Source of the DNA: Clostridia bacterium | Lineage (GTDB): Bacteria > Bacillota > Clostridia > UMGS1883 | DNA: 33,076 nt | NCBI GenBank assembly: GCA_017440585.1 | Contig: JAFSGW010000073.1 | Coordinates: 1-33,076, forward strand | Reading direction: 5' to 3' | Shown here: positions 1 to 7,894 of the stretch, piece by piece | Layout of the letters: each line of letters starts with the position of its first letter | Position numbering within the stretch: position 1 is the stretch's first letter | Program-made: the position numbers and the translations under genes | Notes under the pieces: model-generated | Database searches by the model: none | What the model saw: the letters and a program-made list of their open reading frames with translations, nothing else | What the model was told of the DNA's origin: nothing

Positions 1-1286
1 TCAAGAGGCACAAAGCGTATTTCCTTTTTGTTTGCCGCCGTTACAAGTGCAAGGCTTGTTCCGCTTAAGCCAACGTAATTACCGCTGTCCATATGCTTAA
101 GGTAATAGGTTTTGTTGTCCTCTGAGTAATTTTCGCTTTCCTCCATTACCCAGTGCTGTGTATTATCTGTCATTACATAACCGGAGCTTGTAAGTGTTTC
201 ACCGTTTGTGCCCGCAGTAGTTATGCGGTTATTGGAACTCTTGCACACAAAGGCATGGCTTCCGTCACCCATATCACGGGGAATAAATTTTGCACTGTCG
301 CTTGTTATGGCACTGTAATCGGCAGTGAGCCTTCCGTTATTACCTCTTACGTATTTACCCGTGGAAACAACCTCCATGCCGTAATAGAGGCCCTCAAAGC
401 CCTCGTAGATGTAATGGGGAATTTCAACGGTCTTCTTGTTCTCAACCTTAAGATTTGTTCCGAAGAAATTATAATTACTGTAGTAGCCGTTATTATTAAC
501 TGTGTTTTTACCGTTATTTACAAATGCTATTGTGTCAATACCTGCCGCAGTAGCATTTGTGCGGGCGTTCATGGTATCACTTATGTACTCGTTTTCGCCG
601 TCATTTATTATAACGTTAAAGGTGTTCGTTGTTGTATTACCCTGGATTGTAACATGGTACAGCTTATCCGTTTCAAAGGTGCATATATCAGCTGCCGCCT
701 CGGCATAGGTGCCGTCACCGTTGCCTCTTCTTGTTGTAAAGCTGTCTCCCGTAAACTGCAGTATTGCACTGGCTTCACCATAACCCGTTTCACCGTTTGT
801 GCTGTCACCAAGCATAATGGCGTTATCGCCCTTTACTCTCACGGTTAAATCAAAGCTCACGCTGTAATCACCCTGAAGAGGTGTTATTTTTCTGTATCCC
901 ACAGCAGCAGCGTTATTGATTTTCTGATTATCGCTGAAGATGGTGTTGTCATCCATTATACCATCCGCTGTAATGTAGGAATCGGAAATTTTAGGCATCA
1001 TGCCCGTCTGCTCCCACACAAAGGCACGGGCTGTATCGTCACCTTTTTTCACCTCAACTGGAACCGATGCGCTCTCACCCTCTGACCATACCATGTTAAA
1101 GCTTGAGAACACACCGCCGGTATAGGTTGCAACAGCAACTCTGTCACCTTCTTCTATTCCCGTAACCGTTGCCGTAAGGCTACCCTCACTAAGAGTATCC
1201 TTCGACCAGGTTATTCCCACTGCACCTGCTTCTACTGCCGTAAAAAGCATTATCGCAGTAATAATCAAGCATATAGTTTTCTTCAT
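1..1286 (-). CDS. Secreted protein, paralogue of the next gene (C-terminus off the window)
   Basis: This open frame starts at ATG 1286 behind GGGGGAAG and runs off the left edge without a stop, giving 428 codons. It begins with a signal peptide (MKKTICLIITAIMLFTAVEA). It then follows the gene upstream of it domain for domain: an N-terminal beta domain with the motif GIEEGDRVAVA, a LamG-like or concanavalin-like region (KGDNAIMLGD, YGEASAILQF), and a trefoil-like segment with EGFEGLYYGM, YVRGNNG, FIPRDMGDGSHAFVC and SSNNR. The window ends at FVPL, exactly where the paralogue enters its metallopeptidase domain, so it is unknown whether this copy has an HExxH site. Only 16 bases separate it from the stop of the 1303-3513 gene, so the two are probably co-transcribed. 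It is very likely exported. The product name beyond 'secreted paralogue' is inference. Confidence 0.85.
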   Translation of the reverse strand, partial: MKKTICLIITAIMLFTAVEAGAVGITWSKDTLSEGSLTATVTGIEEGDRVAVATYTGGVFSSFNMVWSEGESASVPVEVKKGDDTARAFVWEQTGMMPKISDSYITADGIMDDNTIFSDNQKINNAAAVGYRKITPLQGDYSVSFDLTVRVKGDNAIMLGDSTNGETGYGEASAILQFTGDSFTTRRGNGDGTYAEAAADICTFETDKLYHVTIQGNTTTNTFNVIINDGENEYISDTMNARTNATAAGIDTIAFVNNGKNTVNNNGYYSNYNFFGTNLKVENKKTVEIPHYIYEGFEGLYYGMEVVSTGKYVRGNNGRLTADYSAITSDSAKFIPRDMGDGSHAFVCKSSNNRITTAGTNGETLTSSGYVMTDNTQHWVMEESENYSEDNKTYYLKHMDSGNYVGLSGTSLALVTAANKKEIRFVPL

Positions 1287-1302
1287 TTTCTTCCCCCAAA
1301 AT

Positions 1303-3513
1303 TTATTCTGTATATTCGTCCTCCCAAAGACCCCAGCCACCAAGATTGTTCTTTCTGAGTCTGCCAAAGGAGGCATATCTTTCAGGCATAATAATCTTCA
1401 AGCCACGCTGCATATCATGGTTTCCGTAGCAGGAGAAGTACATTCTGCAGAACTCGGCAAAGTCCTCCGTGCTGTTTGTTCCGCCATAGGTAGAAGGAGT
1501 GTACATATCCTGTGCAATTGCATTCTTCCAGCCACCGCCTTCTGCCCAGCCACCGTTATTGGAGCTCATAATATGACCAAGCTCATGTACAACAGTGCTT
1601 CTCATACCGTTTGCATCAGGTGACCAGTTAAGACGTATATACAAATCACCGCCACCGCCGTTATAGCTGTTTGCGCTGTCGCTTCTGACCTTCACGTTTT
1701 TAAGGTTTCTGCGGAAAATGTGAGGTATCTGCACAATTATGTTTTTAAAGGTATTTGCATTTGTCTGTGCAGTGCCGTCATCCTGAACATAAAGATTTAC
1801 CGTCTGCTGCACTTCGCCGTTGGCTGTATGAATTGTAAGCTTATAAAGCACGCCGGAAAGCATTGTACCACGCCAGAAATCGTAAGTACCTGCCACGCCA
1901 TCATCGATTGTCCAGTAAAGCCCTTCCGTACCGGGAAGTGCTGTGCTCACTTTTTCATAGCTTGCCTGACCTGAATATATGAAGTTGTTTGCCGTGCTTA
2001 AGAAATCAGAAAGCAATGCCCTCTGCTCTGCAGCATCAAGCTGACCGGAGAGAATTTCACGGAACATATTGTCCATTCTTATTCTTGGAGTCCATTCAAG
2101 GTGTCCGCCGTAACGGCCGAAAATGTCACCTGCAACAGACTCGTAAACGCTTTCAAGTCTTGACCTCTGTCTGTCGGAAAGACTGTTATAGCTCTGGGTC
2201 TTACTTACAATATACAAGGGGCTTTCTTCGTAAAGGGGCACAAATGTAACCTCAACCTTGTCCTTTTCCTGTCTGAGGGTAAGGTTCTGTCCCCAAAGTG
2301 CTTTGCCCATATAATTTCCGCTGTCAATGTGCTTTATGTAGTAGGAAAGATTATTCTTTGAATAGTTTTCACTTTCTTCAAGTATCCAGTGCTGACTGTT
2401 ATCGTTCACCGCATAAGCCTTACTTGCAATATTCTGTAAAACCGTCTCAGGTGCCGTCATACGGTTATTTGAGCTTCTGCACACAAATGCGTGGCTTCCG
2501 TCACCCATATCACGGGGTATGAACATCGCACTTGCATCGGCTACGGTGTTATAGTCATAAGTAAGCTTACCGTTGTTACCTCTTACGTATTTTCCGTCAA
2601 CCTTCATACCGTAATAAAGCCCTTCAAAGCCCTCGTAAACATACACAGGCTCCAGCACCATATCGTCACTGTCTGTGATTATTTCAAGGTTTTTACCCAA
2701 AAATGCAAAATCCGAGTAGCTTTCGTTTATAACGGTTGTATTTTTACCGTTTGAAATAAGTGCTATTGTATCAAGCTTTTCAGCATTGGTTCTCGAATGT
2801 ATAACCTGGCTTGTATAACGCTTTGTGCCATCTGTGATTACAATCTTGTATGTATCCGTTTCAGTATTGCCCCAGAAAACAATCTCATAGGTTTTATTAA
2901 GCTCAGCAGGGCACAAATCCACTGCACCTGCCGCATAGCTTCCGTTTCCCGCACCGTCACGGAAGGAAAAATTATCACCGTTAAAAAGCAGTATCGCACT
3001 GCTTGTTCCGTAGCTTAAAACGCCGTTATCGCTATCACCCAGGGCAATGGCATTATCGCCCTTTTTCCACAAGGTCACATCCATTTTTATCATATAATCG
3101 CCGCTGACTGCATCAAATGTTCTGTAGCCTACAACCTCATCTATTCTGTTTGCCTGCTGGTTGTCCGAGAAAATAGCATCGTCCTTTATGCCCTCTGCAG
3201 TCAGGGTCGATGTTACAGTGTTTACGGGTGCAAGGCTGTCCTTGTCCCATATAAATGTTTTTGTATAGCTTGTGTTCACGAAATTAATCGGAACGTCAAC
3301 GCTTTCGCCCTCGCTCACCGCACTTGCCGCACGTACAAGCTCATCATTTGCATTGAAGGCTGCCACAAAAACCCTGTCGCCTGCCTCAATACCATTAACG
3401 TGAGCACTCATACGACCTGTTGCTTTGTAGCCTGTCCATACAACCTCTGCAGCCTCAATATTTACCGCAAAAAGCATAGATAAAATCAAAATTATACTTA
3501 AAACTTTTTTCAT
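1303..3513 (-). CDS. Secreted multidomain HExxH metallopeptidase
   Basis: The 736-residue protein has a signal peptide (about residues 1-21), so it should be exported. Roughly 22-100 is a beta-rich domain of the kind found on clostridial secreted proteins, and 105-285 looks like a LamG or concanavalin-type binding fold. Residues 290-430 resemble a carbohydrate-binding trefoil (EGFEGLYYGM, SSNNRMT, HWILEESENYS). The C-terminal 300 residues contain HELGH at 643-647 followed about 36 residues later by EDFAEF (683-688). This fits a zinc peptidase with two His ligands, a catalytic Glu and a downstream Glu, as in gluzincin-like enzymes. I cannot assign a MEROPS family, and the substrate (host glycoprotein, plant cell-wall protein or other) is unknown. 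The start has AGGTGATG just upstream. It heads a two-gene unit with its tandem paralogue. Confidence 0.85.
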   Translation of the reverse strand: MKKVLSIILILSMLFAVNIEAAEVVWTGYKATGRMSAHVNGIEAGDRVFVAAFNANDELVRAASAVSEGESVDVPINFVNTSYTKTFIWDKDSLAPVNTVTSTLTAEGIKDDAIFSDNQQANRIDEVVGYRTFDAVSGDYMIKMDVTLWKKGDNAIALGDSDNGVLSYGTSSAILLFNGDNFSFRDGAGNGSYAAGAVDLCPAELNKTYEIVFWGNTETDTYKIVITDGTKRYTSQVIHSRTNAEKLDTIALISNGKNTTVINESYSDFAFLGKNLEIITDSDDMVLEPVYVYEGFEGLYYGMKVDGKYVRGNNGKLTYDYNTVADASAMFIPRDMGDGSHAFVCRSSNNRMTAPETVLQNIASKAYAVNDNSQHWILEESENYSKNNLSYYIKHIDSGNYMGKALWGQNLTLRQEKDKVEVTFVPLYEESPLYIVSKTQSYNSLSDRQRSRLESVYESVAGDIFGRYGGHLEWTPRIRMDNMFREILSGQLDAAEQRALLSDFLSTANNFIYSGQASYEKVSTALPGTEGLYWTIDDGVAGTYDFWRGTMLSGVLYKLTIHTANGEVQQTVNLYVQDDGTAQTNANTFKNIIVQIPHIFRRNLKNVKVRSDSANSYNGGGGDLYIRLNWSPDANGMRSTVVHELGHIMSSNNGGWAEGGGWKNAIAQDMYTPSTYGGTNSTEDFAEFCRMYFSCYGNHDMQRGLKIIMPERYASFGRLRKNNLGGWGLWEDEYTE

Positions 3514-3531
3514 TTTTCATCACCTGAAAAC

Positions 3532-3560
3532 AGTTTATCATTTTTCCCTTATTTATGCAA
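3532..3560 (-). promoter_or_regulatory. Possible promoter of the secreted-protein pair
   Basis: On the minus strand TTGCAT (3560-3555) is followed after 17 bases by TAAACT (3537-3532), just downstream of the trpBA terminator and about 20 bases before the ATG at 3513. Both boxes are imperfect, so this is only a plausible sigma-A promoter. Confidence 0.35.
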
Positions 3561-3561
3561 C

Positions 3562-3592
3562 AAAAAAATGTCATCAAAGATGACATTTTTTT
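3562..3592 (-). terminator. Terminator of trpBA
   Basis: A perfect 14-bp stem (3562-3575 with 3579-3592) encloses an AAA loop. The stem ends in A7 and T7 runs, so it can act as an intrinsic terminator on either strand. It lies 5 bases after the trpA stop and separates the trp operon from the secreted-protein pair. Confidence 0.9.
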
Positions 3593-3596
3593 GTTA

Positions 3597-4301
3597 TTAC
3601 TTATAGCTTTTTACAAAGTGGCTTATAGCCTTTGTCTCCATACCTCTGTCAATGAGCTTTACAATTTCGTTTGAAAGAATAAGTCCGTCGCACTTAAAGC
3701 TTTCGTCCTTTGTCACAACGGGAATATCCTTCTTTGCCTTTACTGTTGAAATAAGCTTCTCCATGTCCTCAACGGTGTTTTCCGCTAAAGCCGTTGCATA
3801 TAAAAAGCCCTTTGCATCCTTTACGATTTTTTCAATTCTGTCTTCGTCTGTGGGAGCAACTGCCATAATTATATACACGCCGTTTTTGTCTGCCTCACCC
3901 TTGAATTCTTCAACCTCTTCATAAGGCACATCGGGCATAATAATTGCATCAACTCCCGACAGTCTGCAGTTTTCAAAGAAGCGGTCAATACCATAGGAAA
4001 ATACGGGGTTTGCATTTGTTATAATAACAACGGGAACCTCAGTATCCTTGCGAAGTCTCTTCACACAGTCAAAAATTGTGTCGGTGTTAACCTTGTTTTC
4101 AAGAGCCTTAATGTAAAACTCCTGAATTGTAGAATCCTCTGCAATTGGGTCAGAGAAGGGAATGCCTATTTCAATAAAATCCGCACCGCCCTCAATCATG
4201 GAAAGAATATATTCCTCTGTTTTTTCAATATCAATATCACCGGGTGTAATGAAAGCACCTAAAATGCCTTCCTTTTTAAGATTGTCAAGTCTGTTACTCA
4301 T
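3597..4301 (-). CDS. trpA: Tryptophan synthase alpha-subunit homologue, divergent
   Basis: TrpA normally splits indole-3-glycerol phosphate (IGP) into indole and glyceraldehyde-3-phosphate and passes indole to TrpB. The N-terminal half is recognisable: catalytic Glu44 in [12 protein letters not shown], then [23 protein letters not shown] and APT. The later phosphate-binding loops are not conserved. The usual SxxGVTG after GF(I/L)Y reads [11 protein letters not shown], the usual GFGIS reads VTKDESF, and GSAIV reads LSNEIV. In addition, DGP after the SDP(L/I)A motif reads EDS, and the Tyr of the (M/T)Y.NP motif reads Asn. At 234 residues it is also shorter than the usual 250-270. ATG 4301 was chosen over upstream codons because AGGGGGG sits 9 bases upstream; it overlaps the trpB stop by 8 bases. 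IGP lyase activity is doubtful; it may serve mainly as an allosteric partner of TrpB. Confidence 0.88.
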   Translation of the reverse strand: MSNRLDNLKKEGILGAFITPGDIDIEKTEEYILSMIEGGADFIEIGIPFSDPIAEDSTIQEFYIKALENKVNTDTIFDCVKRLRKDTEVPVVIITNANPVFSYGIDRFFENCRLSGVDAIIMPDVPYEEVEEFKGEADKNGVYIIMAVAPTDEDRIEKIVKDAKGFLYATALAENTVEDMEKLISTVKAKKDIPVVTKDESFKCDGLILSNEIVKLIDRGMETKAISHFVKSYK

Positions 4302-5478
4302 AAAGATTAACCCCCCTGTATCTTGCAATTGCCGCAACGTCCTTATCGCCTCTGCCGGAAAGACAGATAATTATAATATCATCCTTGCTCATTGTGGGTG
4401 CAAGCTTAATTGCATGTGCCACAGCATGGCTGCTTTCAATTGCGGGAATAATACCCTCTGTTCTTGAAAGGTATTCAAAAGCGTCAACCGCCTCCGTGTC
4501 TGTCACGGGAACGTATTCTGCTCTCTTTGAATCGTAAAGGTTTGCATGCTCGGGGCCTATACCGGGGTAGTCAAGCCCTGCGGAGATGGAGTAAACCTCA
4601 TCAATCTGACCGTATTCGTTCTGACAGAAGTAGCTCTTCATGCCGTGGAAAATGCCCAGTTTACCCTTGGAAATAGTTGCCGCATGCTCCTTTGTGTCAA
4701 TACCGCGTCCTGCCGCTTCACAGCCTATAAGACGAACAGATTCATCACCTATAAAGTTGTAGAACATACCCATGGCGTTACTGCCGCCACCCACACAGGC
4801 TAAAACAGCAGAGGGAAGTCTGCCTTCTTTCTCAAGTATCTGGCTTCTTGCCTCACGGCTTATAACGCTCTGGAAATCACGTACAATTGTGGGGAAAGGA
4901 TGAGGACCCATAACAGAGCCTAAAACGTAATGTGTGTCGGAAATACGGTTGGTCCACTCTCTCATTGTTTCGTTAACCGCATCCTTTAATACCTGTGTAC
5001 CGCTTTCAACAGCGTGCACCTTGGCACCTAAGAGCTGCATACGGTAAACATTGAGTGCCTGCCTTTCGCAGTCAATCTTACCCATGAAAATTTCACATTC
5101 CATATCCATAAGAGCTGCCGCAGTAGCAGTAGCAACGCCGTGCTGACCTGCACCTGTTTCGGCGATAACTCTCGTCTTGCCCATTTTCTTTGCAAGTAAA
5201 ACCTGACCGAGCACATTATTGAGCTTGTGACTGCCTGTGTGGTTCAGGTCTTCTCTCTTTAAGTAAATCTTTGCACCGCCCAGGTCTTTTGTCATTTTTT
5301 CAGCATAGTATAACAAAGACGGTCTTCCTGCATAATTGTCAAGAAGCTCCTTTAACTCACGGTTGAACTGGGGATCGTCCTTATACTTATTGTACGCCTC
5401 CTCAAGCTCGTTAACCGCCTTCATCAGTATTTCGGGAACATACTGTCCGCCGTGAATACCAAACCTACCTTTTTTCAC
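4294..5478 (-). CDS. trpB: Tryptophan synthase beta subunit
   Basis: TrpB condenses indole with L-serine in a PLP-dependent reaction to give tryptophan. All key motifs are present: [11 protein letters not shown] at the N-terminus, HTGSHKLNN carrying the PLP lysine (Lys85 with this start), ETGAGQHG with the catalytic Glu, GGGSNAMG for the PLP phosphate, and [12 protein letters not shown]. The frame is open upstream to a TTG at 5487, but that codon directly abuts the Shine-Dalgarno AGAAAGGA. GTG at 5478 lies about 10 bases from it and gives a 394-residue protein starting [11 protein letters not shown], so I prefer the GTG. It is the first gene after the T-box leader and overlaps trpA. No trpE, G, D, C or F gene is visible in this window. 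Confidence 0.96.
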   Translation of the reverse strand: MKKGRFGIHGGQYVPEILMKAVNELEEAYNKYKDDPQFNRELKELLDNYAGRPSLLYYAEKMTKDLGGAKIYLKREDLNHTGSHKLNNVLGQVLLAKKMGKTRVIAETGAGQHGVATATAAALMDMECEIFMGKIDCERQALNVYRMQLLGAKVHAVESGTQVLKDAVNETMREWTNRISDTHYVLGSVMGPHPFPTIVRDFQSVISREARSQILEKEGRLPSAVLACVGGGSNAMGMFYNFIGDESVRLIGCEAAGRGIDTKEHAATISKGKLGIFHGMKSYFCQNEYGQIDEVYSISAGLDYPGIGPEHANLYDSKRAEYVPVTDTEAVDAFEYLSRTEGIIPAIESSHAVAHAIKLAPTMSKDDIIIICLSGRGDKDVAAIARYRGVNLYE

Positions 5479-5513
5479 AAATACCAAATCCTTTCTTTAC
5501 GGGGGTTAAAACT

Positions 5514-5550
5514 AAAAAAGCCCCCGATTGTTAAATACAATCAAGGACGA
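5514..5550 (-). terminator. T-box regulated terminator
   Basis: On the minus strand CCTTGATTGT pairs with ACAATCGGGG across a short loop and is followed by CTTTTTT. The stem lies 14-20 bases after the T-box core and about 35 bases upstream of trpB. This is the attenuator that uncharged tRNA-Trp would prevent from forming. Confidence 0.88.
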
Positions 5551-5778
5551 GATAAACCCGCGGTACCACCTTGTTTTACTCCATAGAGTACACCTTATGA
5601 GCACTAACATGCCCCTGCGATTAACGCTCGCACACGTCGCAGAATACTCAGGTTTCCCCTTTAATCCGCGCCCTCATCGGTCCATTTGACAAGCTGTTAC
5701 TGCAAGGCTCTCAGCTACCCTCGCTCTCTGTGAGCACATATCCTGCCGTTATCTCCGAATCAACGGTTTATTTTCTTA
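5514..5778 (-). promoter_or_regulatory. Tryptophan T-box riboswitch leader
   Basis: This 265-base leader carries the hallmark T-box core AGGTGGTACCGCGG (about 5572-5558, minus strand), which pairs with the CCA end of uncharged tRNA. A terminator follows it. In the upstream Stem I region the specifier context reads CAAATGGACC, placing a UGG tryptophan codon at 5684-5682 after AA and before a purine, as in known T-boxes. Stem I also contains an AGAGAGCGAGGG segment resembling the AG-rich bulge. The expected behaviour is antitermination of trpBA when tRNA-Trp is uncharged. The leader begins about 7 bases after a consensus promoter. Specifier assignment is by motif reading, not by a full fold. 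Confidence 0.93.
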
Positions 5779-5784
5779 CTACAT

Positions 5785-5813
5785 ATAATACACAATTGTG
5801 CCTTTTTTGTCAA
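5785..5813 (-). promoter_or_regulatory. Promoter of the T-box/trpBA operon
   Basis: TTGACA (5813-5808) and TATTAT (5790-5785) are separated by 17 bases on the minus strand, a near-consensus sigma-A promoter. Initiation would fall near 5778, the start of the T-box leader. Confidence 0.85.
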
Positions 5814-5847
5814 CACTTTTTTTGTACACTATTTCAGCCCTAAAGAG

Positions 5848-5876
5848 TTGACAAAAACCTCTTTTCATTATAAAAT
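5848..5876 (+). promoter_or_regulatory. Promoter of the COG2426-metK unit
   Basis: TTGACA (5848-5853), a 17-base spacer and TAAAAT (5871-5876) form a near-consensus sigma-A promoter about 40 bases upstream of the ATG at 5918. It is back to back with the trp promoter. Confidence 0.85.
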
Positions 5877-5917
5877 AATGTAGATATTGAATGTCAATTT
5901 TTCAGGAGGTATCCAAG

Positions 5918-6451
5918 ATGGTCAAAGCCATTCAGCATGCGATGCAATCCTTTGCAATTTCGGTAGTTACAGCCCTTGGCTTTTCAGCTGCAAGTGCCAA
6001 CTATCTGTATGTTTTTTTAATCTCCATGCTCCCTATAATAGAGCTGAGAGGTGCAATCCCCGTAGCAACAGCTTTAGGGCTCGATCCCACTGTGAGCTAC
6101 ATAATTGCAATTATAGGCAACATCCTTCCCGTACCCTTTATACTGCTTTTCATTACCCCCTTCTGCAACGCGCTCAAGAAAACACGCCTTTTTCGCTGGT
6201 TTCCCGAGTGGCTTGAAAAAAAGGTTGAAAAGAACGAGGCAAAGGTTACAAGGTATAAGAATTTAGGCTTATTCATTTTCGTGGCAATACCCCTTCCCGG
6301 AACCGGTGCATGGACAGGTGCATTGGTAGCCTCCTTCATAGGCTACCGCTTCCGAGATGCCTTCCTTACAATTTCAGGCGGTGTTCTCACGGCAGGCGTT
6401 ATCATGTCAGTTGGTTCACTTTTGGTTAAGTTTTTATTTGGTTTGTTCTGA
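5918..6451 (+). CDS. Small integral membrane protein, COG2426 / 'small multidrug export' family
   Basis: The protein has 177 residues with several hydrophobic segments. It carries the conserved features of this family: an early ELRGAIPVA motif, [11 protein letters not shown], a basic KKTRLFRWF loop and the GTGAWTGAL motif before the last membrane segments. Annotation as a multidrug exporter is traditional and weakly supported; the true substrate is unknown. An ATG also exists at 5891, but AGGAGG at 5904-5909 sits 8 bases before ATG 5918, which fixes the start there. metK follows after 23 bases with its own ribosome site, so the two are probably co-transcribed from the promoter at 5848. Confidence 0.9.
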   Translation: MVKAIQHAMQSFAISVVTALGFSAASANYLYVFLISMLPIIELRGAIPVATALGLDPTVSYIIAIIGNILPVPFILLFITPFCNALKKTRLFRWFPEWLEKKVEKNEAKVTRYKNLGLFIFVAIPLPGTGAWTGALVASFIGYRFRDAFLTISGGVLTAGVIMSVGSLLVKFLFGLF

Positions 6452-6474
6452 TTAGTTTACAGGAGGAAAATATT

Positions 6475-7659
6475 ATGGAATTACAGAAGAAGTTATTTAC
6501 ATCTGAGTCTGTTACAGAAGGTCATCCCGACAAGGTTTGTGACATGCTCTCCGACAGCATTCTTGACGATATTTTAGCACACGACCCCTCTGCCCGTGTT
6601 GCCTGCGAAACATGTGCGGCAACAGGTCTTGTTATGGTTTTTGGTGAAATCACATCAACCCATCAGCCCGACGTAAGGCAGATAGTTCGTGACACAATTA
6701 AGGAAATTGGCTATACAGAGGGCGACATGGGCTTCTCCTTCGACTCTGTTGCAGTTTTAAACACATTAAACAAGCAGTCTGCCGACATCGCTATGGGCGT
6801 TGATAAGTCCCTTGAAGCAAAGGAAGGCGACACGAGCGAATTTGACACAGGTGCAGGCGACCAGGGTATGATGTTTGGCTATGCAACAAACGAAACAGAG
6901 GTTTATATGCCCATGCCCATCTACTATGCACAGAAGATGGCAAAACGCCTCACAGAGGTAAGAAAGAACGGCACTCTTCCCTACCTTCGTCCCGACGGCA
7001 AAACTCAGGTAACTGTTGAATACGACGGTGACACACCCAAGAGAATAGATGCAGTTGTTGTTTCCACACAGCACACAGCCGACACAACTCTTGAAACAAT
7101 CAAGAAGGATATTACAGAGCACGTTATAAAGGCAACTATTCCCTCAAGCCTTATGGATGAAAACACAAAGCTTTTCATCAACCCCACAGGCAGGTTCGTA
7201 ATAGGCGGTCCCCACGGTGACAGCGGTCTTACAGGCAGAAAAATTATTGTTGACACCTATGGTGGCTATGCTCCCCACGGTGGCGGTGCCTTTTCTGGCA
7301 AGGACCCCACGAAGGTTGACAGAAGTGCCGCTTACATGGCACGTTACATTGCCAAGAACCTTGTTGCAGCATCTCTTTGCGACAAGTGCCAGATACAGCT
7401 TGCATACGCTATCGGCGTTGCAAACCCCGTTTCAGTTCGTGTTGACACCTTCGGCACAGGCAAGTTAACCGATGATGCAATAAACGAAATTGTTCTTCGT
7501 GAGTTCGACCTTCGTCCTGCAGCAATTATCAAGCGTCTTGACCTTCGCCGTCCCATCTATAAGCAGACAGCAGCCTACGGTCACTTCGGCAGAAACGATG
7601 TTTCCCTCCCCTGGGAAATGCTTGATGCAGTAGATGCTCTTAAGAAATATCTTGATTAA
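6475..7659 (+). CDS. metK: S-adenosylmethionine synthetase
   Basis: MetK makes S-adenosylmethionine from methionine and ATP in the cytosol. The full-length 394-residue protein shows the family signatures: [10 protein letters not shown] near the N-terminus, [26 protein letters not shown] and the glycine-rich [19 protein letters not shown] loop. AGGAGG lies 8 bases before the ATG. It follows the COG2426 membrane protein closely. SAM supply is relevant to the radical-SAM activase NrdG encoded downstream in the window, but no direct link is implied. Confidence 0.98.
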   Translation: MELQKKLFTSESVTEGHPDKVCDMLSDSILDDILAHDPSARVACETCAATGLVMVFGEITSTHQPDVRQIVRDTIKEIGYTEGDMGFSFDSVAVLNTLNKQSADIAMGVDKSLEAKEGDTSEFDTGAGDQGMMFGYATNETEVYMPMPIYYAQKMAKRLTEVRKNGTLPYLRPDGKTQVTVEYDGDTPKRIDAVVVSTQHTADTTLETIKKDITEHVIKATIPSSLMDENTKLFINPTGRFVIGGPHGDSGLTGRKIIVDTYGGYAPHGGGAFSGKDPTKVDRSAAYMARYIAKNLVAASLCDKCQIQLAYAIGVANPVSVRVDTFGTGKLTDDAINEIVLREFDLRPAAIIKRLDLRRPIYKQTAAYGHFGRNDVSLPWEMLDAVDALKKYLD

Positions 7660-7666
7660 CCTCATT

Positions 7667-7695
7667 ACCCCGATACTCATATAATGTATCGGGGT
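7667..7695 (+). terminator. Hairpin after metK (weak terminator or attenuator)
   Basis: A perfect 10-bp stem (7667-7676 with 7686-7695) begins 8 bases after the metK stop. It is followed by GAATTTAATT rather than a clean T-run, so termination may be partial. The right arm also supplies the only ribosome-site-like bases (GGGGTG) before the small ORF at 7706. Confidence 0.5.
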
Positions 7696-7705
7696 GAATT
7701 TAATT

Positions 7706-7894
7706 ATGACCGATATAATTTTATCTGTCGCTTTAGTACTTATTGTAGCTTTTGTTATAGTTTTTTTGGCTTTTAAAAGTGACAATGCCACAGTTGTGTG
7801 CAAGGATTTATCCACCCTTATAAATAACGACTGTGTTGTAAAAATAAAAATCTGTAAAAGGAGGAAGGGCAAAAATGGAACTGGAAATAATTGA
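7706..7894 (+). CDS. Possible small single-pass membrane protein
   Basis: This 62-residue frame starts MTDIILSVALVLIVAFV. It has one strong hydrophobic stretch (about residues 4-25), then a soluble tail ending in a basic RRKGKNGTGNN. Its end overlaps the start of recD2 by 20 bases. The ribosome site is weak (GGGGTG, about 10 bases upstream, within a hairpin), and I do not recognise the family. In favour is the clean membrane-anchor plus polar-tail layout filling the gap between metK and recD2. Against is the overlap and poor initiation signal. A GTG at 7694 would extend it by four residues. Confidence 0.4.
   Translation: MTDIILSVALVLIVAFVIVFLAFKSDNATVVCKDLSTLINNDCVVKIKICKRRKGKNGTGNN

Noticed and set aside
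153-848. 231-residue plus-strand open frame, rich in Cys and Val
   Set aside because: It is antisense to the strongly supported secreted-protein frame on the minus strand (signal peptide, paralogue match). It has no ribosome site, and similar antisense shadows occur opposite the paralogue.
5479-5487. TTG start for trpB
   Set aside because: The Shine-Dalgarno AGAAAGGA directly abuts this codon; GTG at 5478 has workable spacing and the usual TrpB N-terminus.
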